From the NCBI GenBank assembly GCA_047975765.1, contig JBKEEF010000002.1, positions 186,001 to 250,000 of the forward strand: a DNA stretch of 64,000 nt, in the 5' to 3' direction. The position numbers and the translations under genes were made by a program. Below are positions 49,670-57,995 of this stretch, one piece after another. The notes beneath the pieces are model-generated. The model was not told the DNA's origin and did no database searches. It saw nothing but the letters and a program-made list of their open reading frames with translations. Source of the DNA: JAQWBS01 sp047975765 (GTDB lineage Bacteria; Pseudomonadota; Alphaproteobacteria; RF32; CAG-239). Position 1 is the first letter of the stretch. Every line of letters starts with the position of its first letter.

Positions 49670-50671
49670 ATGCTATTTTTAAAAAGAGTTATTTTAGGTT
49701 TTCTTGCTCTTGGCTTCATTTTTTATGGTGGTTCAGGAACACAAAGTACAGGTGCTTTCTCACAAGGCGTAGGTTTTGTTGGTCTTGTCATCGGAATTAT
49801 CATTCTTTATATCTTTCTAAAAATGGCTTGGAGAGCTATGGGATGTTTGCCTTCATTTGCAATTTTTTCAGTCATAGTGATTTTTATTCTTTTCGCAATT
49901 GGTGCTTTTAGTAATGGTATAGATAATGTTGGAAGTAACATTCAAACTTTCTTGGGAAGAGGAGATAAAGTTAAATCAACCGAAAATATGTCTAATCCAA
50001 TGGGTATTGAGGCAGATATTGTTGACGATGAAGATTTTGGACCAGGAGCTGGTGAAGAATTTGAAGAATTTCAAGCTGAAGCACCAAAACAGAGACCTCA
50101 ACCACAAAAAGGTGGTACTCTTGATAAAATTTCTAATATTTTTTCAAATGAACAAGAACAAGCTGAAGAAGAACCTGTGTTTAACCCAGCCAACCTTCCT
50201 GCAATTTATGGATATCCTAAAATTATCAAGGCTGATACAATTGCCCTAAATGGAAAATATTTCAAATTTTTTGGTGTTGATGGCCCAGATATAGGACAAA
50301 CATGTGCCGACAAGCAAGGTCGCTCATATCATTGTGGTAAAGAAGCTGCAGCTTGGCTTAATAGTTGGATAACCGGAAATGAAATTGAATGTCGTGTAAT
50401 GAAACAAGACAGAAATGGTAATATGACAGGTATTTGTTCGTTAGGTCAATATGATATCGGTGCTGCTCTGGTTAATGCTGGCTGGGCTGTGGCAGATGTT
50501 TCTTCAACAGACATATATTATTCATATGAAAAGCAAGCTCAAGCAAATAAAACAGGGTTGTGGCAAGGAAGGTTTTATAAGCCTTCAGATTGGAGAAAGC
50601 TTCAAGGTAAAAAGCCAAAAATTAAGGTGATTAAGCCAAAATCCACCAAAAAAGGCATTTTGGATCTCTAA
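49670..50671 (+). CDS. Membrane-anchored thermonuclease-like (SNase domain) protein
   Basis: From the ATG at 49,670 (GAGGAAAG upstream) the protein has about 333 residues. Three N-terminal hydrophobic segments lie at about 5-20, 32-50 and 58-78. An acidic linker (about 100-170) is followed by the SNase-like domain with IIKADTIALNGKYFKFFGVDGPDIGQTC, CGKEAAAWLNSWI, GICSLGQYDIGAALVNAGWA and YEKQAQANKTGLWQG. The catalytic Arg/Glu positions of staphylococcal nuclease are not all clear. It would degrade nucleic acid outside the cytoplasm or in the periplasm. tsaE follows immediately. Confidence 0.8.
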   Translation: MLFLKRVILGFLALGFIFYGGSGTQSTGAFSQGVGFVGLVIGIIILYIFLKMAWRAMGCLPSFAIFSVIVIFILFAIGAFSNGIDNVGSNIQTFLGRGDKVKSTENMSNPMGIEADIVDDEDFGPGAGEEFEEFQAEAPKQRPQPQKGGTLDKISNIFSNEQEQAEEEPVFNPANLPAIYGYPKIIKADTIALNGKYFKFFGVDGPDIGQTCADKQGRSYHCGKEAAAWLNSWITGNEIECRVMKQDRNGNMTGICSLGQYDIGAALVNAGWAVADVSSTDIYYSYEKQAQANKTGLWQGRFYKPSDWRKLQGKKPKIKVIKPKSTKKGILDL

Positions 50672-51130
50672 ATGGAAGCGATATTTAATTATAAATGTGC
50701 CAATGAAAAACAAACTATTGAATTTGGAAAGAAATTGGCACAGATTGCCAAAAAAGGTGATATCTTTTTGCTTAATGGGACATTGGGAATGGGTAAAACA
50801 ACCTTATCTCGTTCATTTATTCAAGCGTTGACTAATGCTGAAGAAGTTCCAAGCCCAACTTTCACTCTTTTGCAAACTTATGAAACAGATGCTTTTGAAA
50901 TTTATCACTTTGATTTATATCGTATTAAATCTCCTGAAGAAATTTTTGAAATTGGTATTGAAGAAGCAATGTATGAGGGAGTCTCTCTTATTGAGTGGCC
51001 AGAAAAAATGGAAGGATATCTTCCTCGTAGAGCTTTTAATTTGACGATTACTCCAGATAAAAACTCAGGTAGAAATATTGAGATAAAAGTTACAGAAGAA
51101 GATAAAAGAACAAGACTCGAAAAATTATAG
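50672..51130 (+). CDS. tsaE: tRNA t6A biosynthesis ATPase TsaE
   Basis: TsaE is the ATPase that drives t6A synthesis with TsaB and TsaD. The 152-residue protein has the Walker A GTLGMGKTTLS, PTFTLLQTY, the HFDLYRIKSPEE motif and EWPEKM. Length is normal. The hprK gene follows after 6 bases. tsaD is 25 kb away in this window. Confidence 0.95.
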   Translation: MEAIFNYKCANEKQTIEFGKKLAQIAKKGDIFLLNGTLGMGKTTLSRSFIQALTNAEEVPSPTFTLLQTYETDAFEIYHFDLYRIKSPEEIFEIGIEEAMYEGVSLIEWPEKMEGYLPRRAFNLTITPDKNSGRNIEIKVTEEDKRTRLEKL

Positions 51131-51136
51131 GTCAAT

Positions 51137-51544
51137 ATGAAAAACATTCATGCATCATGTGTCGTTTTTAAGGGCAAAGGAATAATGTTTATCGGTTCAA
51201 GCGGTTCTGGTAAGTCAACTTCTTGTTTTCGCCTTATAAGTGAAGAAAATGCAGTTTTATTGGCAGATGATAGAATAGATCTCTTTGTTGAAGAAAATAA
51301 AATTTTTGCTTCCTGCCCACAAAATATTGAAGGGCTTTTGGAAATTTACGGTATCGGAATTAGAGAATTTCCATATATAAAAACCCATAAAATAGACTTA
51401 GTTATTGAGCTTGTGAAAGACATTTCAGAAATCGAACGCTTACCTGAAGATAACTACTATGAATTTAGTGAAATAAAATTACCACAATACAAAATGTTAG
51501 GAAGCGATATAACTTTAGTTAATAAACTAAAGGTTCTCCTATAA
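51137..51544 (+). CDS. hprK: HPr kinase/phosphorylase, short alphaproteobacterial form
   Basis: HprK phosphorylates the PTS protein HPr on Ser. Only the C-terminal kinase domain is present (135 residues): HASCVVFKGKGIMFIGSSGS, with the Walker A GSSGSGKST, then LLADDRIDLF and ILEIYGIGI-type motifs. The short form is normal in Alphaproteobacteria, where it takes part in nitrogen- and carbon-linked PTS signalling (PTS-Ntr). It is coupled to tsaE. Confidence 0.88.
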   Translation: MKNIHASCVVFKGKGIMFIGSSGSGKSTSCFRLISEENAVLLADDRIDLFVEENKIFASCPQNIEGLLEIYGIGIREFPYIKTHKIDLVIELVKDISEIERLPEDNYYEFSEIKLPQYKMLGSDITLVNKLKVLL

Positions 51545-51625
51545 CCAAAAATGCAACAAAACCTTAACTTTCTTTCTCACTTTTTAATGATATACTATTT
51601 TATATAAGGTGAGAGGAGATGTGTT

Positions 51626-52501
51626 ATGTCAATGTTGAATATAACATTAGAAAAACCCCACAACCGATATGTAAAAAGTTATTTCAAAGCTTTTGACGGG
51701 GAGGGAAACAGAGATTTAGGATATGACGTTCGTAGTCTTTCCTCTGTTTCACAATGGGGAATTAAATTAGGTCTCTCTCATTTCAAAGATAGTTTTATCA
51801 AAGATTATGAAGAATTCAATAAAGCAAACAACAAAGTAATGTACTGGTTACTCGAGGGCAATAATGTTCTTGGGGAAGTGAGTCTTTCTGCCAAAGAAAT
51901 AGGTGCTTTAAGAGGATATGCAGAGCCACAATATGATGCTTGCAAAAATATCTTTGGTGTGAGTGGTGAATATGTCATTGCTCCAACAATTAAAATGTCT
52001 CCAAAAGCGAATAATAAAGAAACTTTTGAAAAAATCTTTGTTGGTATGGCTAAAATGCTCAAAAATAAAAATGTTAAGCAATTTTTGGTAAATGCTCCAA
52101 TCAATAACAAAGGTTTGAATAGATATTTTTCAACAATTTGTAAATTCTGCAAGGGTAAAGCGTTAAAGACCAAGAACACAATTGAATATTTGCTTGCTCC
52201 AAATGTTGAAGGAATCAGAGCAGCTTTTAATGAAATTTCTATGATTGCGAATATCAAAGCAAAAAACGGAATGAGTGCAGTTTTAAATGGCCTAAAAGAA
52301 ATTACAAAAACAAAAGAAAAAAAGGCAAAAGGTCCTTCTCTTCTTCAAACAGTGAAAGAAAAACTTAGAAAAGCTACAGAAATTCAGGCTCCACAAGATA
52401 ATGTGAAAGTCTATTCAATTGGATATACTGCAAAAGATGTGCTTTTAGAACGTAGAAAAGCGAATATGGAACTTCGTCACGCAAAATTTATGGGAAGATA
52501 G
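51626..52501 (+). CDS. Protein of unknown function, 291 residues
   Basis: I do not recognise a family. The ATG at 51,626 has AGGAG 8 bases upstream. There is no signal peptide or membrane segment. The N-terminal 200 residues look globular (YWLLEGNNVLGEVSLSAKEI, LKNKNVKQFLVNAPINNKGL) and recall an acetyltransferase-like sheet, but no acetyl-CoA loop is clear. The remainder is Lys-rich and helical (ITKTKEKKAKGPSLLQTVKE). It is on the plus strand, convergent with recR with a 1-base gap. An 80-bp AT-rich gap upstream probably carries its promoter. Confidence 0.6.
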   Translation: MSMLNITLEKPHNRYVKSYFKAFDGEGNRDLGYDVRSLSSVSQWGIKLGLSHFKDSFIKDYEEFNKANNKVMYWLLEGNNVLGEVSLSAKEIGALRGYAEPQYDACKNIFGVSGEYVIAPTIKMSPKANNKETFEKIFVGMAKMLKNKNVKQFLVNAPINNKGLNRYFSTICKFCKGKALKTKNTIEYLLAPNVEGIRAAFNEISMIANIKAKNGMSAVLNGLKEITKTKEKKAKGPSLLQTVKEKLRKATEIQAPQDNVKVYSIGYTAKDVLLERRKANMELRHAKFMGR

Positions 52502-52502
52502 C

Positions 52503-53096
52503 TTACAAAAGCTTTCTGGAGTTGAAGGCAAGCTGAAGTGTTCCTTCATCCATATAGTCCAATTCAGCTCCCATCGGAATTCCTTGAGCCAGTGTCGTTA
52601 CCTTGACATTGGCTTCTTTTAATTTTGCTAAAAGATAGTGAGTTGTAATTTGTCCATCTACTGTTGCAGGCAAGGCAAGAACAACTTCTCTAATTTCTTG
52701 TTTTCTGATTCTATGAAGCAAATTTTCAATATTCAAATCCTCAGGTGCAACACCATCTAGAGCAGAAAGTACACCACCTAAAACATGATATTTGCCTTTG
52801 AACAGGGAAACTTTCTCCATTGCCCAAAGATCTGAAACATCTTGAACGACACAAATTAAATCATTGTCTTTTTTATCAGAACAACAGATTGAGCAAGGAG
52901 AGATAGTGTCATAGTTTCCACAAACTTTACAGGTTTTTACGTTTTGAGAAACAACAGTGAGCGCTTCAATAAGTGGGAGCATTGTAGATTCTTTCTTTTT
53001 TAAAAGTTGCAAAACAATTCTTCGTGAAGAACGAGGTCCTAACGATGGAAGTTTTGCTACAATTTTAATGAGCCTGTCTATCTCTTTGCCAATCAT
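52503..53096 (-). CDS. recR: Recombination protein RecR
   Basis: RecR works with RecO and RecF to load RecA at gaps. The 197-residue protein has an N-terminal helix-hairpin-helix (LPSLGPRSSRRIVLQLL), a four-Cys zinc site (CKVCGNYDTISPCSICC) and a Toprim domain with VVQDVSDLWAMEK. The rest ends with QGIPMGAELDYMDEGTLQLA, as in the family. It is part of the dnaX-ybaB-recR operon common to bacteria. Confidence 0.96.
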   Translation of the reverse strand: MIGKEIDRLIKIVAKLPSLGPRSSRRIVLQLLKKKESTMLPLIEALTVVSQNVKTCKVCGNYDTISPCSICCSDKKDNDLICVVQDVSDLWAMEKVSLFKGKYHVLGGVLSALDGVAPEDLNIENLLHRIRKQEIREVVLALPATVDGQITTHYLLAKLKEANVKVTTLAQGIPMGAELDYMDEGTLQLAFNSRKLL

Positions 53097-53107
53097 TTCT
53101 TATCTTT

Positions 53108-53395
53108 CTAAAAAGGAAGCTTCATACCGCCTAAATTAAGCCCGCCAGTGAGGCTTTGCATAATCTTATCTGCTTTTGCTTTTGCATCGTTAAAAGCAGC
53201 TATAATCAAATCTTCCAAAACGTCAACTTCATCTGCAGAAACTAAAGATTTGTCAATTTCGATCTTTTTCATATCAAACTTGCCATTGATTTTAATTTTA
53301 ACCATACCGCCAGCGCTAGAACCATCAATCTCAGTTGATTCCATCTTTTTTTGCATTGCTTGTGCTTGCTTCATAATAGATTGAATGTTTAGCAT
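53108..53395 (-). CDS. ybaB: Nucleoid-associated protein YbaB/EbfC
   Basis: The 95-residue protein has the fold of EbfC: an N-terminal MKQAQAMQKKMES helix, VKIKINGKFDMKKIEIDKSL in the sheet and EVDVLEDLIIAAFNDAKAKA. It binds DNA as a dimer. It lies 1 base after dnaX and 11 bases before recR, the conserved operon. Confidence 0.95.
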   Translation of the reverse strand: MLNIQSIMKQAQAMQKKMESTEIDGSSAGGMVKIKINGKFDMKKIEIDKSLVSADEVDVLEDLIIAAFNDAKAKADKIMQSLTGGLNLGGMKLPF

Positions 53396-55087
53396 TTATA
53401 AATACTCCTCGTTAATAAAAAATTCAGTCTCTTCAAATTTATCTTCTTCAATTTTTTCTTCAAGAATTTTTTTGGTTGCAGTTTCAAGTTTTGCTCCATT
53501 AAATTCTGCTAAAATAGCCTTCACCAAAGGAAGTTCGGAAACATTTCTTTTGTCTTCCTCAACTTTAGCTTTTTCAACATCGGCCATTGTTTCTCTAAGA
53601 ATTCCTCGACTTGAATCAAGTTGCCAAGTTTTTCCCGTAGCATCTTTTAAGGCTTTATGAATTTCCATAATAAAATCATTTTGGATTCGATTTGAGATAA
53701 TCATTTTGATATAACCATCACGAAATTCATCAAAAGAAATTTCATTTTTAATGGTAAAAGCCATTACAACTTTTTTATTATTTTCAAGATAAGAAATAAA
53801 TTCCTCTGCAGAATTAAGGCTTGCAAAACCAGAATTATCTACTTCAACAGGGACAGGTTGTTCAATTAGATTTTTTTTTTGAAAAGAAACTTCAGGTTTT
53901 GAAAAAGAAGAAGATTTGCTTATTTCAGAGTTTTTTTTTATGTCTGTCAAAATCTCTTGAGGTGTTGGGAGATTCGCAGAATAGGCAATTCTAATCAAAA
54001 TCATTTCTAAGGCATCTATTTGAACTGGAGCATATTGAAGTTCACTGATACCCTTGAGAAGCATTTGCCAAATTTTTGAAAGAATAGCAAGGGATACACC
54101 ATTAAGAGATTTGCAAAATTCTTTTTCCGCTTCAGTTATAGATGAATCATTTAAGAAACTAGGAACAATCTTTGTTTTTGCAAGAAGGTGGGTGATATTA
54201 ACCAAATCTTGTAGTAAAACGAGAGGATTTGCTCCATTTTTATATTGCTCTTGTAGATTTGAAACAACTTTATCAACTTTGCCTTCAAGGAGGTTTTGAA
54301 AAAGTGTAAAAGTTTGATTTCTATCAGCCAAACCAATCATATCTTTTACGGTTTCAACTTTGACATTTCCTCCACCAAGAGAAATTGCTTGGTCAAGAAG
54401 GGATGTTGCATCACGAGCAGAGCCATCAGCAGCTTTTGCCATAATCTGCAAAGCCTCTTCATCGGCTCTAATGCCTTCACTAGCTACAATTTTATGATAA
54501 AGTTTGAGTAAATCTTCAATTCCTAGCCTTTGCAAGTCAAATCTTTGACAGCGAGAAAGGATTGTAATCGGAACTTTGCGAATTTCTGTTGTAGCAAAAA
54601 TAAATTTTACATGTGCAGGAGGTTCTTCCAAAGTCTTGAGAAGTGCGTTAAATGCATTTTTAGAAAGCATATGCACTTCATCGATGATGTAGATTTTATA
54701 TCTAGCAACAGTTGGTTTGTAACGCACACCTTCCAGAATTTCACGAATATCATCAACGCCAGTACGAGATGCCGCATCAAGCTCAATCACATCAATGTGG
54801 CGGTCAGCAGCAATGGCTTTACAGTTTTCACAAACACCACAAGGATGAGGTGTTGGACCACCTTTGCTATCTAACCCAGTACAGTTAAGAGCTTTTGCTA
54901 TAATTCTAGCTGTTGTTGTTTTTCCAACGCCACGAATTCCAGTGAGCATATAAGCATGGTGAAGACGATTGTTTTTTATTGCGTTGGTTAAAGTTTGCAC
55001 AAGAGCATCTTGCCCAAGCAAATCATCAAAATTTTGCGGGCGGTATTTTCGAGCTAGAACAACATATTGATCATTTTCTTGTGTCAT
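53396..55087 (-). CDS. dnaX: DNA polymerase III subunits gamma/tau
   Basis: DnaX is the clamp-loader ATPase of the replisome. The 563-residue protein has RKYRPQNFDDLLGQDALV, Walker A GIRGVGKTTTAR, the zinc-binding CTGLDSKGG...CGVCENC, the SRC motif LSRCQRFDL and the C-terminal tau-like part from about 370. Signature motifs are complete. It lies just downstream of an SRP RNA gene and begins the operon with ybaB and recR. Confidence 0.96.
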   Translation of the reverse strand: MTQENDQYVVLARKYRPQNFDDLLGQDALVQTLTNAIKNNRLHHAYMLTGIRGVGKTTTARIIAKALNCTGLDSKGGPTPHPCGVCENCKAIAADRHIDVIELDAASRTGVDDIREILEGVRYKPTVARYKIYIIDEVHMLSKNAFNALLKTLEEPPAHVKFIFATTEIRKVPITILSRCQRFDLQRLGIEDLLKLYHKIVASEGIRADEEALQIMAKAADGSARDATSLLDQAISLGGGNVKVETVKDMIGLADRNQTFTLFQNLLEGKVDKVVSNLQEQYKNGANPLVLLQDLVNITHLLAKTKIVPSFLNDSSITEAEKEFCKSLNGVSLAILSKIWQMLLKGISELQYAPVQIDALEMILIRIAYSANLPTPQEILTDIKKNSEISKSSSFSKPEVSFQKKNLIEQPVPVEVDNSGFASLNSAEEFISYLENNKKVVMAFTIKNEISFDEFRDGYIKMIISNRIQNDFIMEIHKALKDATGKTWQLDSSRGILRETMADVEKAKVEEDKRNVSELPLVKAILAEFNGAKLETATKKILEEKIEEDKFEETEFFINEEYL

Positions 55088-55114
55088 AAAACTTCTTTAC
55101 CGTAAAATCTCAAA

Positions 55115-55208
55115 TAAGGTGAGGGAATTTGACCTTAGCTTTGTCGTTGTGGCTGCTTTCTTCCGAACCTGACCAAGTTGGCGAAAAACCAACTCAAACC
55201 CCTCAGTG
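55115..55208 (-). ncRNA. ffs: Signal recognition particle 4.5S RNA
   Basis: On the minus strand the segment reads GGTTCGGAAGAAAGCAGCC (55151-55169). This is the nearly invariant domain IV loop of bacterial SRP RNA (GGTCCGGAAGGAAGCAGCC), with the GGAA tetraloop and the AGCAGCC internal loop that Ffh binds. Outer flanks pair: TGAGGGGTTTGA at the 5' end with TCAAATTCCCTCA at the 3' end. That gives a roughly 94-nt small bacterial SRP RNA. It lies just upstream of dnaX, as in many bacteria. Ends are estimated from the pairing. Confidence 0.9.
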
Positions 55209-55212
55209 AGCT

Positions 55213-55240
55213 AGTATCTATAAAATAGCTAAAAATTCAA
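55213..55240 (-). promoter_or_regulatory. ffs promoter
   Basis: On the minus strand TTGAAT (55235-55240) is followed after 16 bases by GATACT (55213-55218), placing the start a few bases before the predicted SRP RNA 5' end. Confidence 0.5.
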
Positions 55241-55280
55241 GGAAAAACTTTGATTTATGCCTAAATAAAAAAGCTAATCT

Positions 55281-56744
55281 CTATGGAAGAGAGATTTTGT
55301 GCCTTTCTAAAGCTTTCTGTAAAATTTCGTTTTCATCTTTTTGCTCACGAACAGGGTTTTCAGAAGAAATAACATGTCCATAAATAGCAACTTGAGCATC
55401 AACAATATTTTTTCCAAAAATCTTTGGAGCAACATAGCCTTCTTCTAACTTAATATCTCTAAGGTTTGTATAAGCAACATTATCAAATCTTTTTGGAGCG
55501 GCATTTACCACAACATCATCAGAGTTATTCACTTGCATTATGTCTAGACTATGTTGGTTTGAGCCATCAGGAAAAATTCTAAAGACCCCATTAATTCCAA
55601 TATAGCCATCTGGATTTGTAATTTCTGCTTTGATGTTGCCTTGCTGTTTGCTTGTAATTGCAGAAGCAAGAGCGACAGCATCATAACCAAAAGCATAAAG
55701 ACTACTTGGTTTTTCAGAGAAAATTTCAGAATATTTTTTGACAAAATAGGCATTATGGCTACGAGAAATCATAGGATACCAACTTCCTATAAAATTACCT
55801 TCTTTGTTGAGTTGAGCGCCTTCCCACAAAGTTGTACCCAAAATTTTAACTTTAGGAGAAGAAACGTCATAGTAGCCTAACATTGCCACAGCAGATTTGA
55901 GTTTGTAACCTGATTCTGGAATAAGAATAGTATCAAAATTAACTTCACCAAGTGTATCTACACTTTTCAGTTTTGCCAAGGCTTTTGCCGCATTTGAATC
56001 TCCTTTTCCAGCTTGAGCTTCAAGCTTATCTTTGAGACTATTTGCTCTTGCAGAACGAGAATCATAACTAGTGAGCTGTTTCAATATTCCTGAGAAATCG
56101 TTTGTGTTTGGGTGATAAAATGCAATTTTTGTAACTTCCATTCCGTTCTTTTGTGCAGAGATGATTGATGCACGAGCAACAGCTATTCCTGTTGAATTGT
56201 CAGGAACGAGTAAGGCTAGTTTTTTTCTACCATTTTCAGCAGCATAAGTTACAACTCGATTAACTTGTTCTCCAACAAGGAGTCCAAGAGAATAAACCCC
56301 ATCATTTAAAACATCACTACTTGTTGAAAAAGTAATGACAGGAATATCTTTTTCTCTTGTTTTTGAAGAAATAGCTTTAACTTCTTCAGCCATCAAAGGT
56401 CCGATAATCAGTTCAGCCTTTTGATTGATTGCATTTTCAACCGCAATACGAGCACCACTTGGTGTACTTTTTGTGTCATAAAACTGTAAAAGCATTTTAG
56501 GATTGTTAACATCTTCAAGAGCCATCAAAGCTGCATTTCTCAAACCTTCACCTTGTTTTGCTGCAACACCTGTTAAAGGAAGCATCATCGCAACACGGAA
56601 ATCAGTTGTTTCACCAAAGTTTTCTTCAGTCACTGTTGTGGCGTGAACAGGTTCATAGTTTTTATTCTCTTCGGGTTTGAGCGTTGTGCAACCGAAAAGG
56701 GTCATGACCGCAAATAAGGAGACAATTTTTTTTATCACTTGCAT
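55281..56744 (-). CDS. Lipoprotein with periplasmic-binding fold, penicillin-binding-protein activator (LpoA)-like
   Basis: A lipobox LFGC (Cys19) follows the hydrophobic start (MQVIKKIVSLFAVMTLFGC). The rest of the 487 residues forms a type I periplasmic-binding domain: VAMMLPLTGVAAKQGEGLRN, ELIIGPLMAEEVKAIS, LALLVPDNSTGIAVA and SSLYAFGYDAVALASAI. In Proteobacteria such proteins near rsmI and yraN are called LpoA, which activates PBP1A, although E. coli LpoA has an extra N-terminal TPR domain missing here. The neighbours rsmI and yraN are divergent, the order known from other proteobacteria. Confidence 0.8.
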   Translation of the reverse strand: MQVIKKIVSLFAVMTLFGCTTLKPEENKNYEPVHATTVTEENFGETTDFRVAMMLPLTGVAAKQGEGLRNAALMALEDVNNPKMLLQFYDTKSTPSGARIAVENAINQKAELIIGPLMAEEVKAISSKTREKDIPVITFSTSSDVLNDGVYSLGLLVGEQVNRVVTYAAENGRKKLALLVPDNSTGIAVARASIISAQKNGMEVTKIAFYHPNTNDFSGILKQLTSYDSRSARANSLKDKLEAQAGKGDSNAAKALAKLKSVDTLGEVNFDTILIPESGYKLKSAVAMLGYYDVSSPKVKILGTTLWEGAQLNKEGNFIGSWYPMISRSHNAYFVKKYSEIFSEKPSSLYAFGYDAVALASAITSKQQGNIKAEITNPDGYIGINGVFRIFPDGSNQHSLDIMQVNNSDDVVVNAAPKRFDNVAYTNLRDIKLEEGYVAPKIFGKNIVDAQVAIYGHVISSENPVREQKDENEILQKALERHKISLP

Positions 56745-56811
56745 TTTTTCCTAAAATATAAAAGAATTACCTAATGATTATAACAAAAATAATTTATTGT
56801 AAAGTATCAAG

Positions 56812-57642
56812 ATGATGAAAACCGGTTTGTATATTGTTGCTACTCCTATTGGAAATTTGAATGACATTTCAGCAAGAGCGATTGAAGTTTTAAGTAAATC
56901 AGAGATTGTGGCTTGTGAAGACACTCGAGTGACCAAGAAACTTTTCTCACTTTTAGGGATTAGTCTCAAAAAAAACTTTATTTCTTTGCATAATTTTAAC
57001 GAAGAAGAACAAGCTCCAAAAGTCATCGAAATTGTTGAAAGTGGAAAATCTGTTGCATTGGTAAGTGATGCTGGTTCTCCTCTTATTTCTGACCCTGGAT
57101 ATAAACTGATTAAGAAGTGTAAAGATGCAGGAATATATATTTGTACGATTCCTGGTTGTTGCGCTTTCATTTGTGCTTTGCAACTTTCTGGACTTCCAAC
57201 AAATAAGTTTATGTTTGCTGGCTTTATCCCAAACAAAGAAAAGGCTAGAAAAGATTTTTTTGAAGGACTTAAAAAGCTTGATGCAACTTTGATATTTTAT
57301 GAAACAGCTCCTAGAATTTTGAAAACTTTGCAAGCAGCAAAAGAGGTTTTTGGAAGCCGAGAAATGAGCGTAGCAAGAGAAATTACAAAAATGTATGAAG
57401 AGTGCTTAACGTCTGATGCAGATAGTCTCATTGCTCATTTTGAAGCAAAAGAGCCAAAGGGTGAGATGGTATTTATGGTTGCGCCTTTTGATGGGGATAT
57501 CAATGAGGGCTTAGATGTTGAAAAAATCTTGAAAGAAAAACTCAAAGATAGTTCTCTTAAAGATGCTGTCAAAGAAGTTGTTAAAGAATATAAGTTGAAT
57601 AAAAATGAAGTCTATGAAATGGCATTAAGGATTAAACAATGA
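56812..57642 (+). CDS. rsmI: 16S rRNA 2'-O-methyltransferase RsmI
   Basis: RsmI methylates the 2'-OH of C1402 in 16S rRNA. The 276-residue protein has the tetrapyrrole-methylase-like start GLYIVATPIGNLNDISARA, CEDTRVTKKLF, SDAGSPLISDPGYKL and KMYEECLTSDADSL with the C-terminal extension. An ATG at 56,812 and one at 56,815 are adjacent; either could be used. The stop overlaps the yraN start by 4 bases (ATGA). Confidence 0.95.
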   Translation: MMKTGLYIVATPIGNLNDISARAIEVLSKSEIVACEDTRVTKKLFSLLGISLKKNFISLHNFNEEEQAPKVIEIVESGKSVALVSDAGSPLISDPGYKLIKKCKDAGIYICTIPGCCAFICALQLSGLPTNKFMFAGFIPNKEKARKDFFEGLKKLDATLIFYETAPRILKTLQAAKEVFGSREMSVAREITKMYEECLTSDADSLIAHFEAKEPKGEMVFMVAPFDGDINEGLDVEKILKEKLKDSSLKDAVKEVVKEYKLNKNEVYEMALRIKQ

Positions 57643-57995
57643 CGAATCATTTCTGGGGTAAATATGCTGAATTTTTGGCTCGTTGCTTGTTTAGAGCTAA
57701 AGGATATTCGATTCTAGAAACAAATTATGTCACGGGAAAAGGCACACATGCTGGAGAAATAGATTTTATCGCAAGAAAGCATACACAATTGGTTTTTGTT
57801 GAGGTCAAAAAAAGAAAAAATTTAGATGATGCAGCTTATGCTATCAAAGAAAAGCAACAAGAAAGAATTGTGAAAGGAGCTGAGGCTTTTTTAAAAAAAC
57901 ATCCTTTCTGCCAAAATGATGAAATGAGGTTTGATGTTGTCTTAGTTGAACTTCCATTTAAAATTAAACATATTAAAAATGCTTGGCAGTTCTAG
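57639..57995 (+). CDS. yraN: YraN/UPF0102-family protein
   Basis: The 118-residue protein has the restriction-endonuclease-like core of UPF0102: WGKYAEFLARCLFRAKGYSI, then THAGEIDFIARKHTQLVFVE, with the E-x-D and V-E-V-K acidic and Lys positions of the PD-(D/E)xK fold. Its function is unknown; a link to recombination or nucleic-acid processing has been proposed for relatives. It overlaps the end of rsmI by 4 bases and the end of the convergent CCA gene by 4. Confidence 0.85.
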   Translation: MTNHFWGKYAEFLARCLFRAKGYSILETNYVTGKGTHAGEIDFIARKHTQLVFVEVKKRKNLDDAAYAIKEKQQERIVKGAEAFLKKHPFCQNDEMRFDVVLVELPFKIKHIKNAWQF

